Assembly: GCF_027532185.1 (NCBI RefSeq)
Contig: NZ_JAPZSV010000002.1
Coordinates: 310,001 to 374,000 of the forward strand
DNA from: Hylemonella sp.
GTDB lineage: Bacteria; Pseudomonadota; Gammaproteobacteria; Burkholderiales; Burkholderiaceae_C
Direction: 5' to 3'
DNA length: 64,000 bases
Shown: positions 26,030 through 39,005 of the stretch, in pieces
How positions within the stretch are numbered: the stretch's first letter is position 1
Layout of the letters: every line of letters starts with the position of its first letter
Program-made: the position numbers and the translations under genes
Notes under the pieces: generated by a model
Told to the model about the DNA's origin: nothing
Seen by the model: only the letters and a program-made list of their open reading frames with translations
Databases searched by the model: none

Positions 26030-27568
26030 TTACCCTTGCGCCGCGACACGGTCGGCCTTGCTGTGCAGTTTGTTGAGGGCACTCAGGTAGGCCTTGGCAG
26101 AGGCCACCACGATATCGGGGTCCGCGCCCACCCCATTGACCACCCGGCCGCTGTTCTGCAGACGCACTGTCACCTCGCCCTGGCTCTCGGTGGAGCCGCT
26201 GATGGCATTGACGGAATACAGCACCATCTCGGCACCGCTCTTGATGTGCGACTCGATGGCCTTGAGCGAGGCGTCGACCGGGCCATTGCCGTCCGACTCG
26301 CCGTGCACCTCTTTACCCTCAACGGTGAACACGATGGTCGCGTGCGGCTTCTCGCCCGTTTCACTGTGTTGCGCCAGGGAGACAAAGCCGTACTGCTCCT
26401 TCTCGCTGGTGATACTCTCGTCGTTGACCAGGGCCAGGATGTCCTCGTCGAAAATCTCGCTCTTGCGGTCCGCCAGTTCCTTGAACCGGGCAAACGCCGT
26501 ATTGAGTTCGGTCTCGCTCTCCAAGGCCACGCCCAGATCCTGCAGGCGCTGCTTGAAGGCGTTGCGCCCCGACAGCTTGCCCAGCACGATCTTGTTGGCG
26601 CTCCAGCCCACGTCTTCGGCGCGCATGATCTCGTAGGTGTCGCGGGCCTTGAGCACGCCATCCTGGTGGATGCCCGAGGCGTGGGCGAAGGCATTGGCCC
26701 CCACGACCGCCTTGTTTGGCTGAACCACGAAGCCCGTCGTTTGGCTGACCATGCGGCTGGCCGGCACGATCTGGGTGGTGTCGATGCCCACCTCCAGGCC
26801 GAAATAATCGCGGCGCGTCTTCACGGCCATGACAATCTCTTCCAGGCTGCAGTTGCCTGCCCGCTCACCCAGGCCATTGATCGTGCACTCGATCTGGCGC
26901 GCGCCACCGATCTTCACCCCGGCCAAGGAATTGGCCACGGCCATGCCCAGGTCGTTGTGGCAGTGCACGGACCAGATCGCCTTGTCCGAGTTCGGGATCT
27001 TCTCGCGCAGGGTCCGGATGAACTCGCCGTAGAGCTCGGGCACCGCATAGCCCACGGTGTCGGGGATGTTCAGGGTGGTCGCGCCTTCCTTGATGACCGC
27101 TTCCAGCACGCGGCACAGGAAGTCGATCTCGCTGCGGTAACCGTCTTCGGGGCTGAACTCCACATCGGCCACTTGGTTGCGCGCAAAACGCACCGCCAGC
27201 TTGGCCTGCTCCAGCACCTGCTCGGGCGTCATGCGCAGCTTCTTCTCCATGTGCAGCGGCGAGGTGGCGATGAAGGTGTGGATGCGGGCCCGGTTGGCGC
27301 CCTTGAGCGCCTCGGCAGCACGCGAGATATCACGGTCGTTGGCGCGCGAAAGCGAGCAGATCGTGGAGTCCTTGATCGTGTTGGCGATCGCCTGTACGGC
27401 CTCGAAATCGCCATTCGAGCTCGCGGCAAAGCCGGCCTCGATCACGTCCACCTTCAGGCGCTCCAACTGACGGGCAATGCGTAGCTTCTCGTCCTTGGTC
27501 ATGGACGCGCCAGGCGACTGTTCGCCGTCACGCAAGGTGGTGTCGAAAATGATCAGTTTGTCAGCCAT
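26030..27568 (-). CDS. leuA: 2-isopropylmalate synthase
   Basis: First step of leucine synthesis (2-oxoisovalerate + acetyl-CoA). It has 512 residues. The metal and substrate residues of the TIM barrel ([41 protein letters not shown]) are followed by the C-terminal LeuA dimer domain for leucine feedback (from about residue 395, with [14 protein letters not shown]). AGGAG precedes the ATG. A leucine-rich leader peptide and terminator hairpin lie just upstream, indicating transcription attenuation. Confidence 0.97.
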   Translation of the reverse strand: MADKLIIFDTTLRDGEQSPGASMTKDEKLRIARQLERLKVDVIEAGFAASSNGDFEAVQAIANTIKDSTICSLSRANDRDISRAAEALKGANRARIHTFIATSPLHMEKKLRMTPEQVLEQAKLAVRFARNQVADVEFSPEDGYRSEIDFLCRVLEAVIKEGATTLNIPDTVGYAVPELYGEFIRTLREKIPNSDKAIWSVHCHNDLGMAVANSLAGVKIGGARQIECTINGLGERAGNCSLEEIVMAVKTRRDYFGLEVGIDTTQIVPASRMVSQTTGFVVQPNKAVVGANAFAHASGIHQDGVLKARDTYEIMRAEDVGWSANKIVLGKLSGRNAFKQRLQDLGVALESETELNTAFARFKELADRKSEIFDEDILALVNDESITSEKEQYGFVSLAQHSETGEKPHATIVFTVEGKEVHGESDGNGPVDASLKAIESHIKSGAEMVLYSVNAISGSTESQGEVTVRLQNSGRVVNGVGADPDIVVASAKAYLSALNKLHSKADRVAAQG

Positions 27569-27622
27569 GTTTTGCTCCTGTTCGCTGGGCGCCCGCAGTT
27601 CAAAAACGAAAACCTAAAACAA

Positions 27623-27651
27623 AAGGCCCGCTGCGGGTGCATACGGGCCTT
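27623..27651 (-). promoter_or_regulatory. leuA attenuator hairpin
   Basis: Read on the minus strand, AAGGCCCG, a 13-base loop and CGGGCCTT are followed by TTGTTTT: a rho-independent terminator between leuL and leuA. GCCCGT in its 5' arm (27643-27648) can instead pair with ACGGGC inside the leader reading frame (27682-27687), an antiterminator that would be available when ribosomes stall on the upstream Leu codons. Confidence 0.8.
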
Positions 27652-27670
27652 GATTGGGAATGCGCGCGCG

Positions 27671-27727
27671 CTACCGGATCCGCCCGTGTTGGCAGGTAAG
27701 CAGTAGAGCTAGCGCGAGCAATCTCAT
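27671..27727 (-). CDS. leuL: leu operon leader peptide
   Basis: An 18-codon peptide, MRLLALALLLTCQHGRIR, with six leucines in codons 3-10 (TTG, CTC, CTA, CTA, CTG, CTT), two being CTA, a rare codon in GC-rich genomes. GAGG lies just upstream. It is placed 20 bases before a terminator hairpin that precedes leuA, the classic arrangement for leucine-responsive attenuation. Confidence 0.8.
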   Translation of the reverse strand: MRLLALALLLTCQHGRIR

Positions 27728-27783
27728 GACCTCAATGTAGCACAAAAGTCAGGAAGGGTGATAGCAATCGCCTATACCGGCAT

Positions 27784-28602
27784 TCAGTGGTGCAGGCCGC
27801 GCTCGTCCGGCTCGTCCGTCGAGGTGCTGATCACGCTCACGGGTTCGCCCTTGAGCTTGCGCCAGGCGTAGACACCGTAGCCGCTCAGGCCATAGACCAC
27901 GAAGACGCCAAAGAGCACGGTGGCCGGATCGATGGTGACCACGGCAATGCCCAGCACGATGAGGATGACCACGGCGAAGGGCACGCTCTTCTTCATGCTC
28001 AGGTCCTTGAAGCTGTAGAAAGGCACGTTGCTGACCATGGTCAGCCCGGCATAGAGCGCCAGCGCGAACATGGGCCAGGCCACCACGGCCGGGTCCACGC
28101 CCCACTCGGTCATGATCCAGATGAAGCCCGTGACCAGTGCCGCCGCTGCCGGTGAAGGCAAGCCCTGAAAGTAGCGCTTGTCGACCACGCCGGTATTGAC
28201 GTTGAAGCGCGCAAGGCGCAACGCAGCGCAGGCGCAATAGACGAAAGCGGCCACCCAGCCCCAACGCCCCAGACCCCGCAAGGCCCACTCATAGGCCACC
28301 AAGGCCGGCGCGGCTCCAAAGGAGACCATATCCGCCAGGGAGTCCATCTGCTCGCCGAAAGCGCTCTGGGTATTGGTCATGCGCGCCACCCGGCCATCCA
28401 GGCTGTCGAGCACCATGGCGCTGAAGATGCCGATCGCCGCCAGGTCATAACGGCCGTTCATGGCCATGACGATGGCGTAGAAGCCACCGAACAGCCCCCC
28501 CAGCGTGAAGAGATTGGGCAGGATGTAGATGCCCTTGCGGCGCTTGCGCACCACCACACCGGCCTCCTGCGTGCCCTGCTGCAACTCCGGTACATCACTC
28601 AT
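27784..28602 (-). CDS. pssA: CDP-diacylglycerol-serine O-phosphatidyltransferase
   Basis: Inner-membrane synthesis of phosphatidylserine, precursor of phosphatidylethanolamine. It has 272 residues and about seven helices, with the CDP-alcohol phosphotransferase motif DSLDGRVAR...G...DSLAD spanning residues 66-88. It sits between ilvC and leuA on the same strand, an arrangement common in Burkholderiales. It follows the ilvC terminator, so it probably has its own promoter. Confidence 0.94.
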   Translation of the reverse strand: MSDVPELQQGTQEAGVVVRKRRKGIYILPNLFTLGGLFGGFYAIVMAMNGRYDLAAIGIFSAMVLDSLDGRVARMTNTQSAFGEQMDSLADMVSFGAAPALVAYEWALRGLGRWGWVAAFVYCACAALRLARFNVNTGVVDKRYFQGLPSPAAAALVTGFIWIMTEWGVDPAVVAWPMFALALYAGLTMVSNVPFYSFKDLSMKKSVPFAVVILIVLGIAVVTIDPATVLFGVFVVYGLSGYGVYAWRKLKGEPVSVISTSTDEPDERGLHH

Positions 28603-28688
28603 GGCTCATCATCCCAATGGACTGGATCATCTTGAAACTCCGCTCATATCGGTTCATGGCGGCAAGTGTAAGCCCACCAAGCCCCCAC

Positions 28689-28717
28689 AAAAAACAAGGC
28701 CACCGAAGTGGCCTTGT
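28689..28717 (-). terminator. Rho-independent terminator of the ilvBHC operon
   Basis: On the minus strand ACAAGGCCAC, loop TTCG, GTGGCCTTGT, then T6: a perfect 10-bp stem with a stable UUCG tetraloop and a U-run, 21 bases after the ilvC stop. Confidence 0.95.
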
Positions 28718-28737
28718 GTATCGCTTGATCCGTGGGA

Positions 28738-30274
<1,537 letters not shown>

Positions 30275-30316
30275 ATGTGATTCCTCTTTTCGACTAGCGG
30301 AAGCTTGCGCTTTCGC

Positions 30317-30354
30317 CGCCCTCCCCGGATGGCGGTAACCATCCGGCTCGGCGG
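30317..30354 (-). promoter_or_regulatory. Structured element in the ilvB-ilvH spacer
   Basis: CCGGATGG (30325-30332) pairs with CCATCCGG (30339-30346) around a 6-base loop, and an outer CCGCC/GGCGG stem (to 30354) extends it across a small internal loop. A second GC-rich hairpin adjoins the ilvB stop. An 'ilvH' RNA motif has, as I recall, been described from Betaproteobacteria; whether this is an instance is not established here. Confidence 0.5.
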
Positions 30355-30406
30355 TCAATAGATTCGTCTTGAGTTGAGGTGGTGCGACCGGGTCGGCCGC
30401 ACCGGC

Positions 30407-32182
30407 TTAAAGGTCTTCCGCTCCCAGCAGCATCTCGGTGATGCCCTTGCCGGCCTGCACCATCGGGAACACGTTCTCGGTGGGGTCGGTACGGAAGTCC
30501 ATGAAGACCGTGCGGTCCTTGAGCTTGCGCGCCTCGCGCAGCGCGGGCTCCACGTCCTGCGGCTTCTCGATCAGCATGCCGACATGGCCGTAGGCCTCGG
30601 CAAGCTTCACGAAATCAGGCAGCGCGTCCATGTAGCTGTGGCTGTAGCGGCCGGAGTACTCGATCTGCTGCCACTGGCGCACCATGCCCAGGTAGCGGTT
30701 GTTGAGCGACAGCACCTTGATCGGGGTGTTGTACTGCAGGCAGGTAGACAGCTCCTGGATGCACATCTGCACCGAACCCTCGCCCGTCACGCAGTAGACC
30801 TCGCTCTCCGGCTTGGCCAGCTTGATGCCCATGGCGTAAGGGATGCCCACGCCCATGGTGCCCAGGCCGCCGGAGTTGATCCAGCGACGCGGCTCATCAA
30901 ACTTGTAGTACTGGGCCGCCCACATCTGGTGCTGGCCGACGTCGGAGGTGATGTAGGTGTCGACGTCACGCGTCATGTTCCACAGCGTTTCGATGACGAA
31001 CTGGGGCTTGATGACTTCGGTGTTGCCGCGGTCGTACTTGAGGCAGTCACGCTTGCGCCAACCGTTGATGGCCTCCCACCAGCCGCCCAGGGCATGGGTG
31101 TCGGGCCGCAGCGGGCTTTCCTTGATCATGGCGATCATCTCGGTCAGCACGTCCTTGACATCCCCCACGATCGGAATGTCGACCTTGACGCGCTTGGAGA
31201 TGCTCGAGGGGTCGATGTCGATGTGGATGATCTTGCGTTCGTTCTGCGCAAAGTGCTTGGGGTTGCCGATCACGCGGTCGTCAAAGCGCGCGCCCACCGC
31301 CAGCAGCACGTCGCAGTTCTGCATGGCGTTGTTGGCCTCGATCGTGCCGTGCATGCCCAGCATGCCCAGAAACTTGGGATCGGTCGCAGGGTAGGCGCCC
31401 AGACCCATGAGGGTGTTGGTCACTGGATAGCCCAGCATATCCACGAGGGTGCGCAGCTCAGCCGTCGCATTGCCCAGCAACACGCCGCCGCCGGTGTAGA
31501 TGTAGGGACGCTTGGCCGTCAGCAGCAGTTGCAGGGCCTTGCGGATCTGGCCCGCATGACCCTTGCGCACCGGGTTGTAGGAGCGCATCTCCACCGTCTC
31601 GGGGTAGCCGTTGTAAGGCACCTTCTTGAAAGACACATCCTTGGGGATGTCCACCACCACCGGGCCGGGGCGGCCACTGCGGGCGATATGGAAAGCCTTC
31701 TTCAGGGTCTCAGCCAGATCCTTGGCATCCTTGACCAGGAAATTGTGCTTGACGATGGGGCGCGTGATGCCCACGGTGTCGCACTCCTGGAAGGCGTCGA
31801 GACCGATCGCGGCCGTCGGCACCTGACCCGTGATGATCACCATGGGGATGCTGTCCATATAGGCGGTGGCAATGCCGGTCACGGCATTGGTCACGCCCGG
31901 ACCCGAGGTCACCAGGGCCACGCCCACGTCACCCGTGGCGCGTGCATAACCGTCGGCCGCATGCACAGCGGCCTGCTCGTGACGCACGAGGATGTGCTGG
32001 ATGGTGTCCTGCTTGTAGAACGCGTCGTAGATGTGGAGAACGGCGCCGCCGGGATAACCCCAGACGTACTTGACGTCCTCGGCCTGCAGAGCCTTGACGA
32101 GGATCTCGGCGCCACGCAGTTCTTCGGAGCCGGCCGCGGATGCAGCAGCAGCCGAAGTGATTTCAGCCTTGGAAATTTCCAT
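30407..32182 (-). CDS. ilvB: Acetolactate synthase large (catalytic) subunit
   Basis: TPP- and FAD-dependent condensation of pyruvate, the first common step of Val/Leu/Ile synthesis. It has 591 residues, starting [10 protein letters not shown] with AAAGG upstream. N-terminal pyrimidine-binding domain ([30 protein letters not shown]), middle FAD domain ([10 protein letters not shown]) and C-terminal TPP domain, where the usual GDGS reads [17 protein letters not shown] 32-codon uORF ends two bases before its start. Confidence 0.97.
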   Translation of the reverse strand: MEISKAEITSAAAASAAGSEELRGAEILVKALQAEDVKYVWGYPGGAVLHIYDAFYKQDTIQHILVRHEQAAVHAADGYARATGDVGVALVTSGPGVTNAVTGIATAYMDSIPMVIITGQVPTAAIGLDAFQECDTVGITRPIVKHNFLVKDAKDLAETLKKAFHIARSGRPGPVVVDIPKDVSFKKVPYNGYPETVEMRSYNPVRKGHAGQIRKALQLLLTAKRPYIYTGGGVLLGNATAELRTLVDMLGYPVTNTLMGLGAYPATDPKFLGMLGMHGTIEANNAMQNCDVLLAVGARFDDRVIGNPKHFAQNERKIIHIDIDPSSISKRVKVDIPIVGDVKDVLTEMIAMIKESPLRPDTHALGGWWEAINGWRKRDCLKYDRGNTEVIKPQFVIETLWNMTRDVDTYITSDVGQHQMWAAQYYKFDEPRRWINSGGLGTMGVGIPYAMGIKLAKPESEVYCVTGEGSVQMCIQELSTCLQYNTPIKVLSLNNRYLGMVRQWQQIEYSGRYSHSYMDALPDFVKLAEAYGHVGMLIEKPQDVEPALREARKLKDRTVFMDFRTDPTENVFPMVQAGKGITEMLLGAEDL

Positions 32183-32184
32183 GA

Positions 32185-32283
32185 TCAACCTTTGTGAATT
32201 TCTCTGACGAAAAACCTTGGGTGCCCCTTCACAAACGCTTGTGGCATCGCGTCGGGACTTGAGGTCAGGGACATGGGCGCCAT
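32185..32283 (-). CDS. Candidate upstream ORF of ilvB
   Basis: A 32-codon frame starting [18 protein letters not shown] and ending [12 protein letters not shown]; its TGA is two bases from the ilvB ATG, close enough for coupling. The end overlaps the ilvB ribosome site. It has no run of Ile, Leu or Val codons, so classic attenuation is not evident. The remaining leader (32284-32464) shows no other gene. Coding is unproven. Confidence 0.4.
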   Translation of the reverse strand: MAPMSLTSSPDAMPQAFVKGHPRFFVREIHKG

Positions 32284-32464
32284 GGATAGCCGCGCCGGAC
32301 CGTGACCCGTTTGCTTTTTGATGTGCGTGCCGATTATCGCACCGCAACATGCGGATTTGGCGCCCAGACACTGAAAAATTCAGGCCGCGACTGCCATAAT
32401 CCCACGAAAAGCCGGTGCCCCGCGGCCCGATACGAGACACACAGCGCTCCCGCAGCCCTCCCCC

Positions 32465-33031
32465 TTGGCCACCGAACAAGAACTGTCCGATTTCCTCAAA
32501 AGTGTGGAAAAACGCGCTTTCAAGCGCTCGGTCTACCACGTCCGCAACGACGAGGCCGCGCTGGACATCGTGCAGGACAGCATGATGAAGCTAGTCGAGC
32601 ACTACAGCCACAAGCCTCCCGACGAGCTGCCCATGCTCTTCCAGCGCATCCTGTCCAACACCACCCTGGACTGGTTTCGTCGGCAGAAGACCCGTCATGC
32701 CCTGTTCTCCAACATCGGCGACCTGGAGGCGGCGGCCGACGACAGCGGCTTCGATCTGCTGGAAAATCTGGACAGCACGGGGGCATCGGCCCAGGTCGAA
32801 AGTGCCGAAAGCTCAACCCAGCGGGCCCAGATCCTGCGGGAAATCGAACTCGAAATACAGGAGCTGCCCGCCCGTCAACGGGAAGCCTTCCTGATGCGTT
32901 ATTGGGAGGAATTGGACGTGGCAGAAACTGCCGCGGCCATGGGATGTTCGGAGGGCAGCGTCAAGACCCACTGCTCGCGGGCAGTCCAGGCTCTGAACAA
33001 GGCGCTGCGAGCCAAGGGAATACAACTATGA
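32465..33031 (+). CDS. ECF-type RNA polymerase sigma factor
   Basis: A 188-residue sigma-70 family protein: region 2 ([21 protein letters not shown], about residues 23-43, and [13 protein letters not shown]) and region 4 ([36 protein letters not shown], about 139-174). The start is a TTG, since the family-like N-terminus [18 protein letters not shown] begins there and no other start is available; no ribosome site is visible. A possible promoter (CTGAAA, 18 bases, CATAAT at about 32395) lies upstream. It overlaps the DUF3619 gene by 4 bases. Confidence 0.9.
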   Translation: MATEQELSDFLKSVEKRAFKRSVYHVRNDEAALDIVQDSMMKLVEHYSHKPPDELPMLFQRILSNTTLDWFRRQKTRHALFSNIGDLEAAADDSGFDLLENLDSTGASAQVESAESSTQRAQILREIELEIQELPARQREAFLMRYWEELDVAETAAAMGCSEGSVKTHCSRAVQALNKALRAKGIQL

Positions 33032-33468
33032 AGAAGCCGATGTCCATAGATAGCAAACTTTCCGCCGTGGATCGTTTGGGCCGCCGCATGGCGGCCCGTC
33101 TGGACGCGTCCGCCCAGGAGCTGCCCCACGACATCAGCGAGCGTCTGCGGGTCGCCCGGCTTCAGGCCCTGGATCGCTACCGCGCCGCGGCCCCGGCCAT
33201 GGCAACCGTCAGCACGACTGGCACCGCTGCCCTGCTGACCGGCGATGAAGAAGGGCGTGGTTTCTGGCCCCGGCTGGTGTCGCTGATCCCTCTGCTGGCC
33301 TTGCTTGCCGGCCTGGTACTCCTCCAGACCCAGGGCGACGACAGCCTGACCGAAGAGCTTGCGGCCATCGATGCGGCCATCCTGACCGACGATCTGCCGC
33401 CCCAAGCCTACGCGGATCCCGGCTTTGCCCAGTTCCTCAAGAGCCGCCTGCAAGCCGGGAAGGATTGA
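33028..33468 (+). CDS. DUF3619 family protein, possible anti-sigma factor
   Basis: A 146-residue protein with a roughly 88-residue cytoplasmic part (SKLSAVDRLGRRMAARLDAS), one transmembrane helix (LVSLIPLLALLAGLVLLQT) and a short periplasmic tail (LAAIDAAILTDDLPPQAYAD). DUF3619 has no known function. The translational coupling with the ECF sigma gene and the one-helix topology are those of a membrane anti-sigma factor; that role is inference. Confidence 0.85.
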   Translation: MKKPMSIDSKLSAVDRLGRRMAARLDASAQELPHDISERLRVARLQALDRYRAAAPAMATVSTTGTAALLTGDEEGRGFWPRLVSLIPLLALLAGLVLLQTQGDDSLTEELAAIDAAILTDDLPPQAYADPGFAQFLKSRLQAGKD

Positions 33469-33470
33469 TC

Positions 33471-34178
33471 ATGTCGATGCATCGCCTGTCTGCCGCTGCC
33501 CGTCTGCTTTGGTCCATCCCCCTGTTGCTGACCCTGGCCCTGCCGGCCTGGGCAGCGCCCTCGGAAGGTACGGCCGGCCAGACGGTGACCGCCCGTTCCG
33601 TCCACCGCTATGACAGCACCCGCCAGGCCGGCACCTGGGTCGCCTCGGCGCCCACCACCCGCCCTACCTGGCGCGAACTCAACCCGGCCCAGCAGCAGGC
33701 CCTCAGTCCCCTGGCCGCGCACTGGGACCGGCTGAGCGAAGAACGCAAGCGCAAGTGGCTGGTCATTTCGAAGAACTTCTCTTCGCTCTCACCGGCAGAG
33801 CAGGTCAAGCTGCACCGCCGCATGAGCGAGTGGGTAACGCTGAGCCAGCAGCAGCGCAACCAGGCACGCCAGAATTTCTCGGAGATCAAGAAACTCAGTC
33901 CCGAAAAGAGAGCCTCCGAGTGGGAGGCCTACCAAGCCTTGAGCGCCGACGAAAAGCGCAAGCTGGCCACCCAGGCCCCGCCCCAGCCCCCCAGCCTGGC
34001 CGTAGGCAGGCCCGGGGCTCAGCCCAAACTCACGTCCGTGCCTCGCAAGGCTTCGCCCGCCAGAGCCCGCTTGGCTGATGTTGGGACGACACCCCCGTAC
34101 CGTTCTCTGGACCCACAGCAAGAGCGCCAGCACAAGGACGCCGAGCACTCGACGAACGCCGACGAGCCAGCTGAGTAA
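33471..34178 (+). CDS. DUF3106 family exported protein
   Basis: A 235-residue protein with a signal peptide (LLWSIPLLLTLALPAWAAPS) and a central helical region of repeated W/R-rich turns (TWRELNPAQQQALSPLAAHW, ERKRKWLVISKNFSSLSPAE, ALSADEKRKLATQ). This is the DUF3106 pattern, reminiscent of Spy/CpxP-like periplasmic helical proteins. AGGAT precedes the ATG, three bases after the DUF3619 stop. The C-terminal 60 residues are Pro/Ala-rich and low in complexity. Confidence 0.85.
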   Translation: MSMHRLSAAARLLWSIPLLLTLALPAWAAPSEGTAGQTVTARSVHRYDSTRQAGTWVASAPTTRPTWRELNPAQQQALSPLAAHWDRLSEERKRKWLVISKNFSSLSPAEQVKLHRRMSEWVTLSQQQRNQARQNFSEIKKLSPEKRASEWEAYQALSADEKRKLATQAPPQPPSLAVGRPGAQPKLTSVPRKASPARARLADVGTTPPYRSLDPQQERQHKDAEHSTNADEPAE

Positions 34179-34187
34179 AATCAGCAC

Positions 34188-34721
34188 GTGAGTTCTGCTT
34201 CCACCGCCTCGGCCTCCCCGCCCGCTTCCACCCTCTCCCTGCCACCCACACCCGGCCTGTGGCGCCGTATGGCCTGCTGGCTCTACGAAGGCATGCTGCT
34301 GTTCGGTGTGGTCTTCCTCGCAAGCTATCTGTTCAGCGCCCTGTCCCAGACTCGCCATGCGCTGGACAACCGCGCGTTGCAGCAAGCCTTTCTTTTTGTC
34401 GTCCTGGGCATCTATTTCACCTGGTTCTGGGCCAAGGGCCAGACCCTGGCCATGAAGACCTGGCACATCCGCGTCGTCGATCGACAGGGAGCCCAGGTCA
34501 GCCAGTGGCGCGCCCTGCTGCGCTACCTGCTGAGCTGGCTTTGGTTTCTGCCGCCGCTGGCGGCCTACACCCTGGGCCTGCCCGTGCTGGAGGTGCTGGT
34601 GCTGCTGTTCGGCTGGATCGCGGTCTGGGCACTGCTGAGCCGCTTCCATCCGCAAGGCCAGTTCTGGCACGACGCCCTGGCCGGCACACGCCTGATCGAT
34701 GCCCGCCCCCGGGCCTCCTGA
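34188..34721 (+). CDS. RDD family membrane protein
   Basis: A 177-residue inner-membrane protein from a GTG start: a Ser/Ala/Pro-rich N-terminus, then RRMACWLYEGMLLFGVVFLA, GQTLAMKTWHIRVVDRQGAQ and WHDALAGTRLID, which carry RDD-domain features. The transported substrate is unknown. Nine bases separate it from the DUF3106 gene, so it probably belongs to the sigma-factor operon. Confidence 0.88.
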   Translation: MSSASTASASPPASTLSLPPTPGLWRRMACWLYEGMLLFGVVFLASYLFSALSQTRHALDNRALQQAFLFVVLGIYFTWFWAKGQTLAMKTWHIRVVDRQGAQVSQWRALLRYLLSWLWFLPPLAAYTLGLPVLEVLVLLFGWIAVWALLSRFHPQGQFWHDALAGTRLIDARPRAS

Positions 34722-34753
34722 TTCCTGTCATCTCGCTGGGGGACAATCTGCCC

Positions 34754-35151
34754 ATGTCCGAGACACCTACCCCGCACACCGCCAATCCCCAGAAAGGCCG
34801 CGTCGGCCTCAACCGGATCCTGCATGCCCTGGGCTACTCCATGGAAGGCCTGCGCGCCGGCTGGCATGAGACGGCCTTTCGCCAGGAAGTCGTCGCCGCC
34901 TGCGTCCTGCTGCCGCTGTCCTTCTGGCTCGGACGCAGCTGGGTGGAGACCGCACTGCTGGCTGGTTCGGTGCTGCTGGTCATGATCGTCGAGCTGCTCA
35001 ACACTGGCATCGAAACCGCCATCGACCGCATCGGCCCGGAGTGGCATGACCTCTCCAAGCGCGCCAAGGACATGGGCAGCGCCGCCGTGCTGCTCAGCCT
35101 GCTGCTGTGTGGTGGCATCTGGGCCGCCGCCCTCTACCAACGTTTCTTCGC

Positions 35152-35155
<4 letters not shown>
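34754..35155 (+). CDS. dgkA: Diacylglycerol kinase
   Basis: Phosphorylates diacylglycerol to phosphatidate in the inner membrane. It has 133 residues and three helices, with the catalytic and Mg residues in VELLNTGIETAIDRIGPEWH and KRAKDMGSAAVLLSL. The ATG at 34754 gives the usual family length. Its stop overlaps the LOG gene start (ATGA). Confidence 0.94.
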
Positions 35156-37795
<2,640 letters not shown>

Positions 37796-37797
<2 letters not shown>

Positions 37798-39001
37798 GGA
37801 CGAGAAGAAAAGTCTGGAAGGCGGCGAGAGCTTGGGCAATTATGTCATCCAGGTGCACGACTCGCCGCTGCAGATCGAGGCCACTGCCTGGAACGAGCTG
37901 CTGGCACGGCAATCCCATCCCACGCCCTTCATGCGCCACGAGTACCTGGCCGCCCTGCACCGAAGTGGCAGCGCCGTGCCCGCCACGGGATGGTCGCCCT
38001 GCTTCCTCACGCTACGCGATGGGGCGGGGCAGCTCCAGGCCGCCTGCCCGCTGTACCTGAAAAGCCATTCGCGTGGCGAGTACGTGTTTGACTGGTCCTG
38101 GGCCGATGCGCACCATCGCCATGGCCATGCCTACTATCCCAAAGGTGTGGTGGCCGTGCCCTTCACGCCGGCGCCAGGCAGCCGGCTGCTGGCACGCGAT
38201 GCCTCGGCGCGCCAAGCCCTGATCCAGGCCCTGCTGACCGAGTGTCGCACCCGCAACCTTTCCTCGCTGCACCTGCTCTTTGGCAGCGAGGAGGATCTGG
38301 CTGCCTGTCGCGAGGCCGGCCTCATGCTGCGCCACACCGTGCAGTTCCACTGGGACAACCGTCGCCCCCAGCCCTATGCGGACTTCGATGACTTTCTGGC
38401 CGCCCTGAGCCAGGAGAAGCGCAAGAAGATCCGCCAGGAGCGACGCAAGGTACGCGAATCCGGTGTCACGCTGCGTCCATTGCTAGGCGCAGAGATCCGG
38501 GAGACGGACTGGGACTTCTTCTACCGCTGCTACGAGCGCACCTACCTGGAACACGGCAACCCGCCCTATCTGAGTCGCGCCTTCTTCAGCGAGATCGCCC
38601 GGGAGCAGACGCAGAGCTGGCTGCTGTTCCTGGCCGAGCACCAGGGGCGGCCCATCGCCTGCAGCCTCATCGCGCTGGGCACCGATGCCGCTGATCGCGT
38701 CGCCTGGGGGCGTTACTGGGGAGCACTTGAACGGGTCGACTGCCTGCATTTCGAAGCCTGCTACTACGCCCCTCTGCAGTGGTGCATCGCCCAGGGCTAC
38801 CAGCGCTTCGAAGGCGGCGCCCAGGGGGAGCACAAGCTGGCGCGCGCCCTGCTGCCGGTGCGCACCACCAGCGCTCACTGGCTGGCCCAGCCCGACTTCG
38901 CCAGCGCCGTGCAACGCTTTCTGGACCGTGAGAGCGAAGGGCTGGCCAGCTATGTCGAAGAGCTGGACCGGCACTCGCCCCTGCGCCAACAGCCGGGCTG
39001 A
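37796..39001 (+). CDS. GNAT/FemAB-like N-acyltransferase
   Basis: A 401-residue protein matching the peptidogalycan biosynthesis/recognition (FemAB-like, PF04339) family: FMRHEYLAALHRSG, YVFDWSWADAHHRHGHAYYP, LSQEKRKKIRQERRKVRESG and GAQGEHKLARALLPV. The substrate is unknown. The ATG at 37796 follows AGGG but overlaps the divergent nadE start codon (CATG). A GTG at 37852 (VHDSPLQIEA) is a plausible shorter start. Confidence 0.85.
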
Positions 39002-39005
39002 GCCC

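Noticed and set aside
30374-32197. A 607-codon open frame antisense to ilvB
   Set aside because: Shadow frame; ilvB shows all acetolactate synthase motifs.
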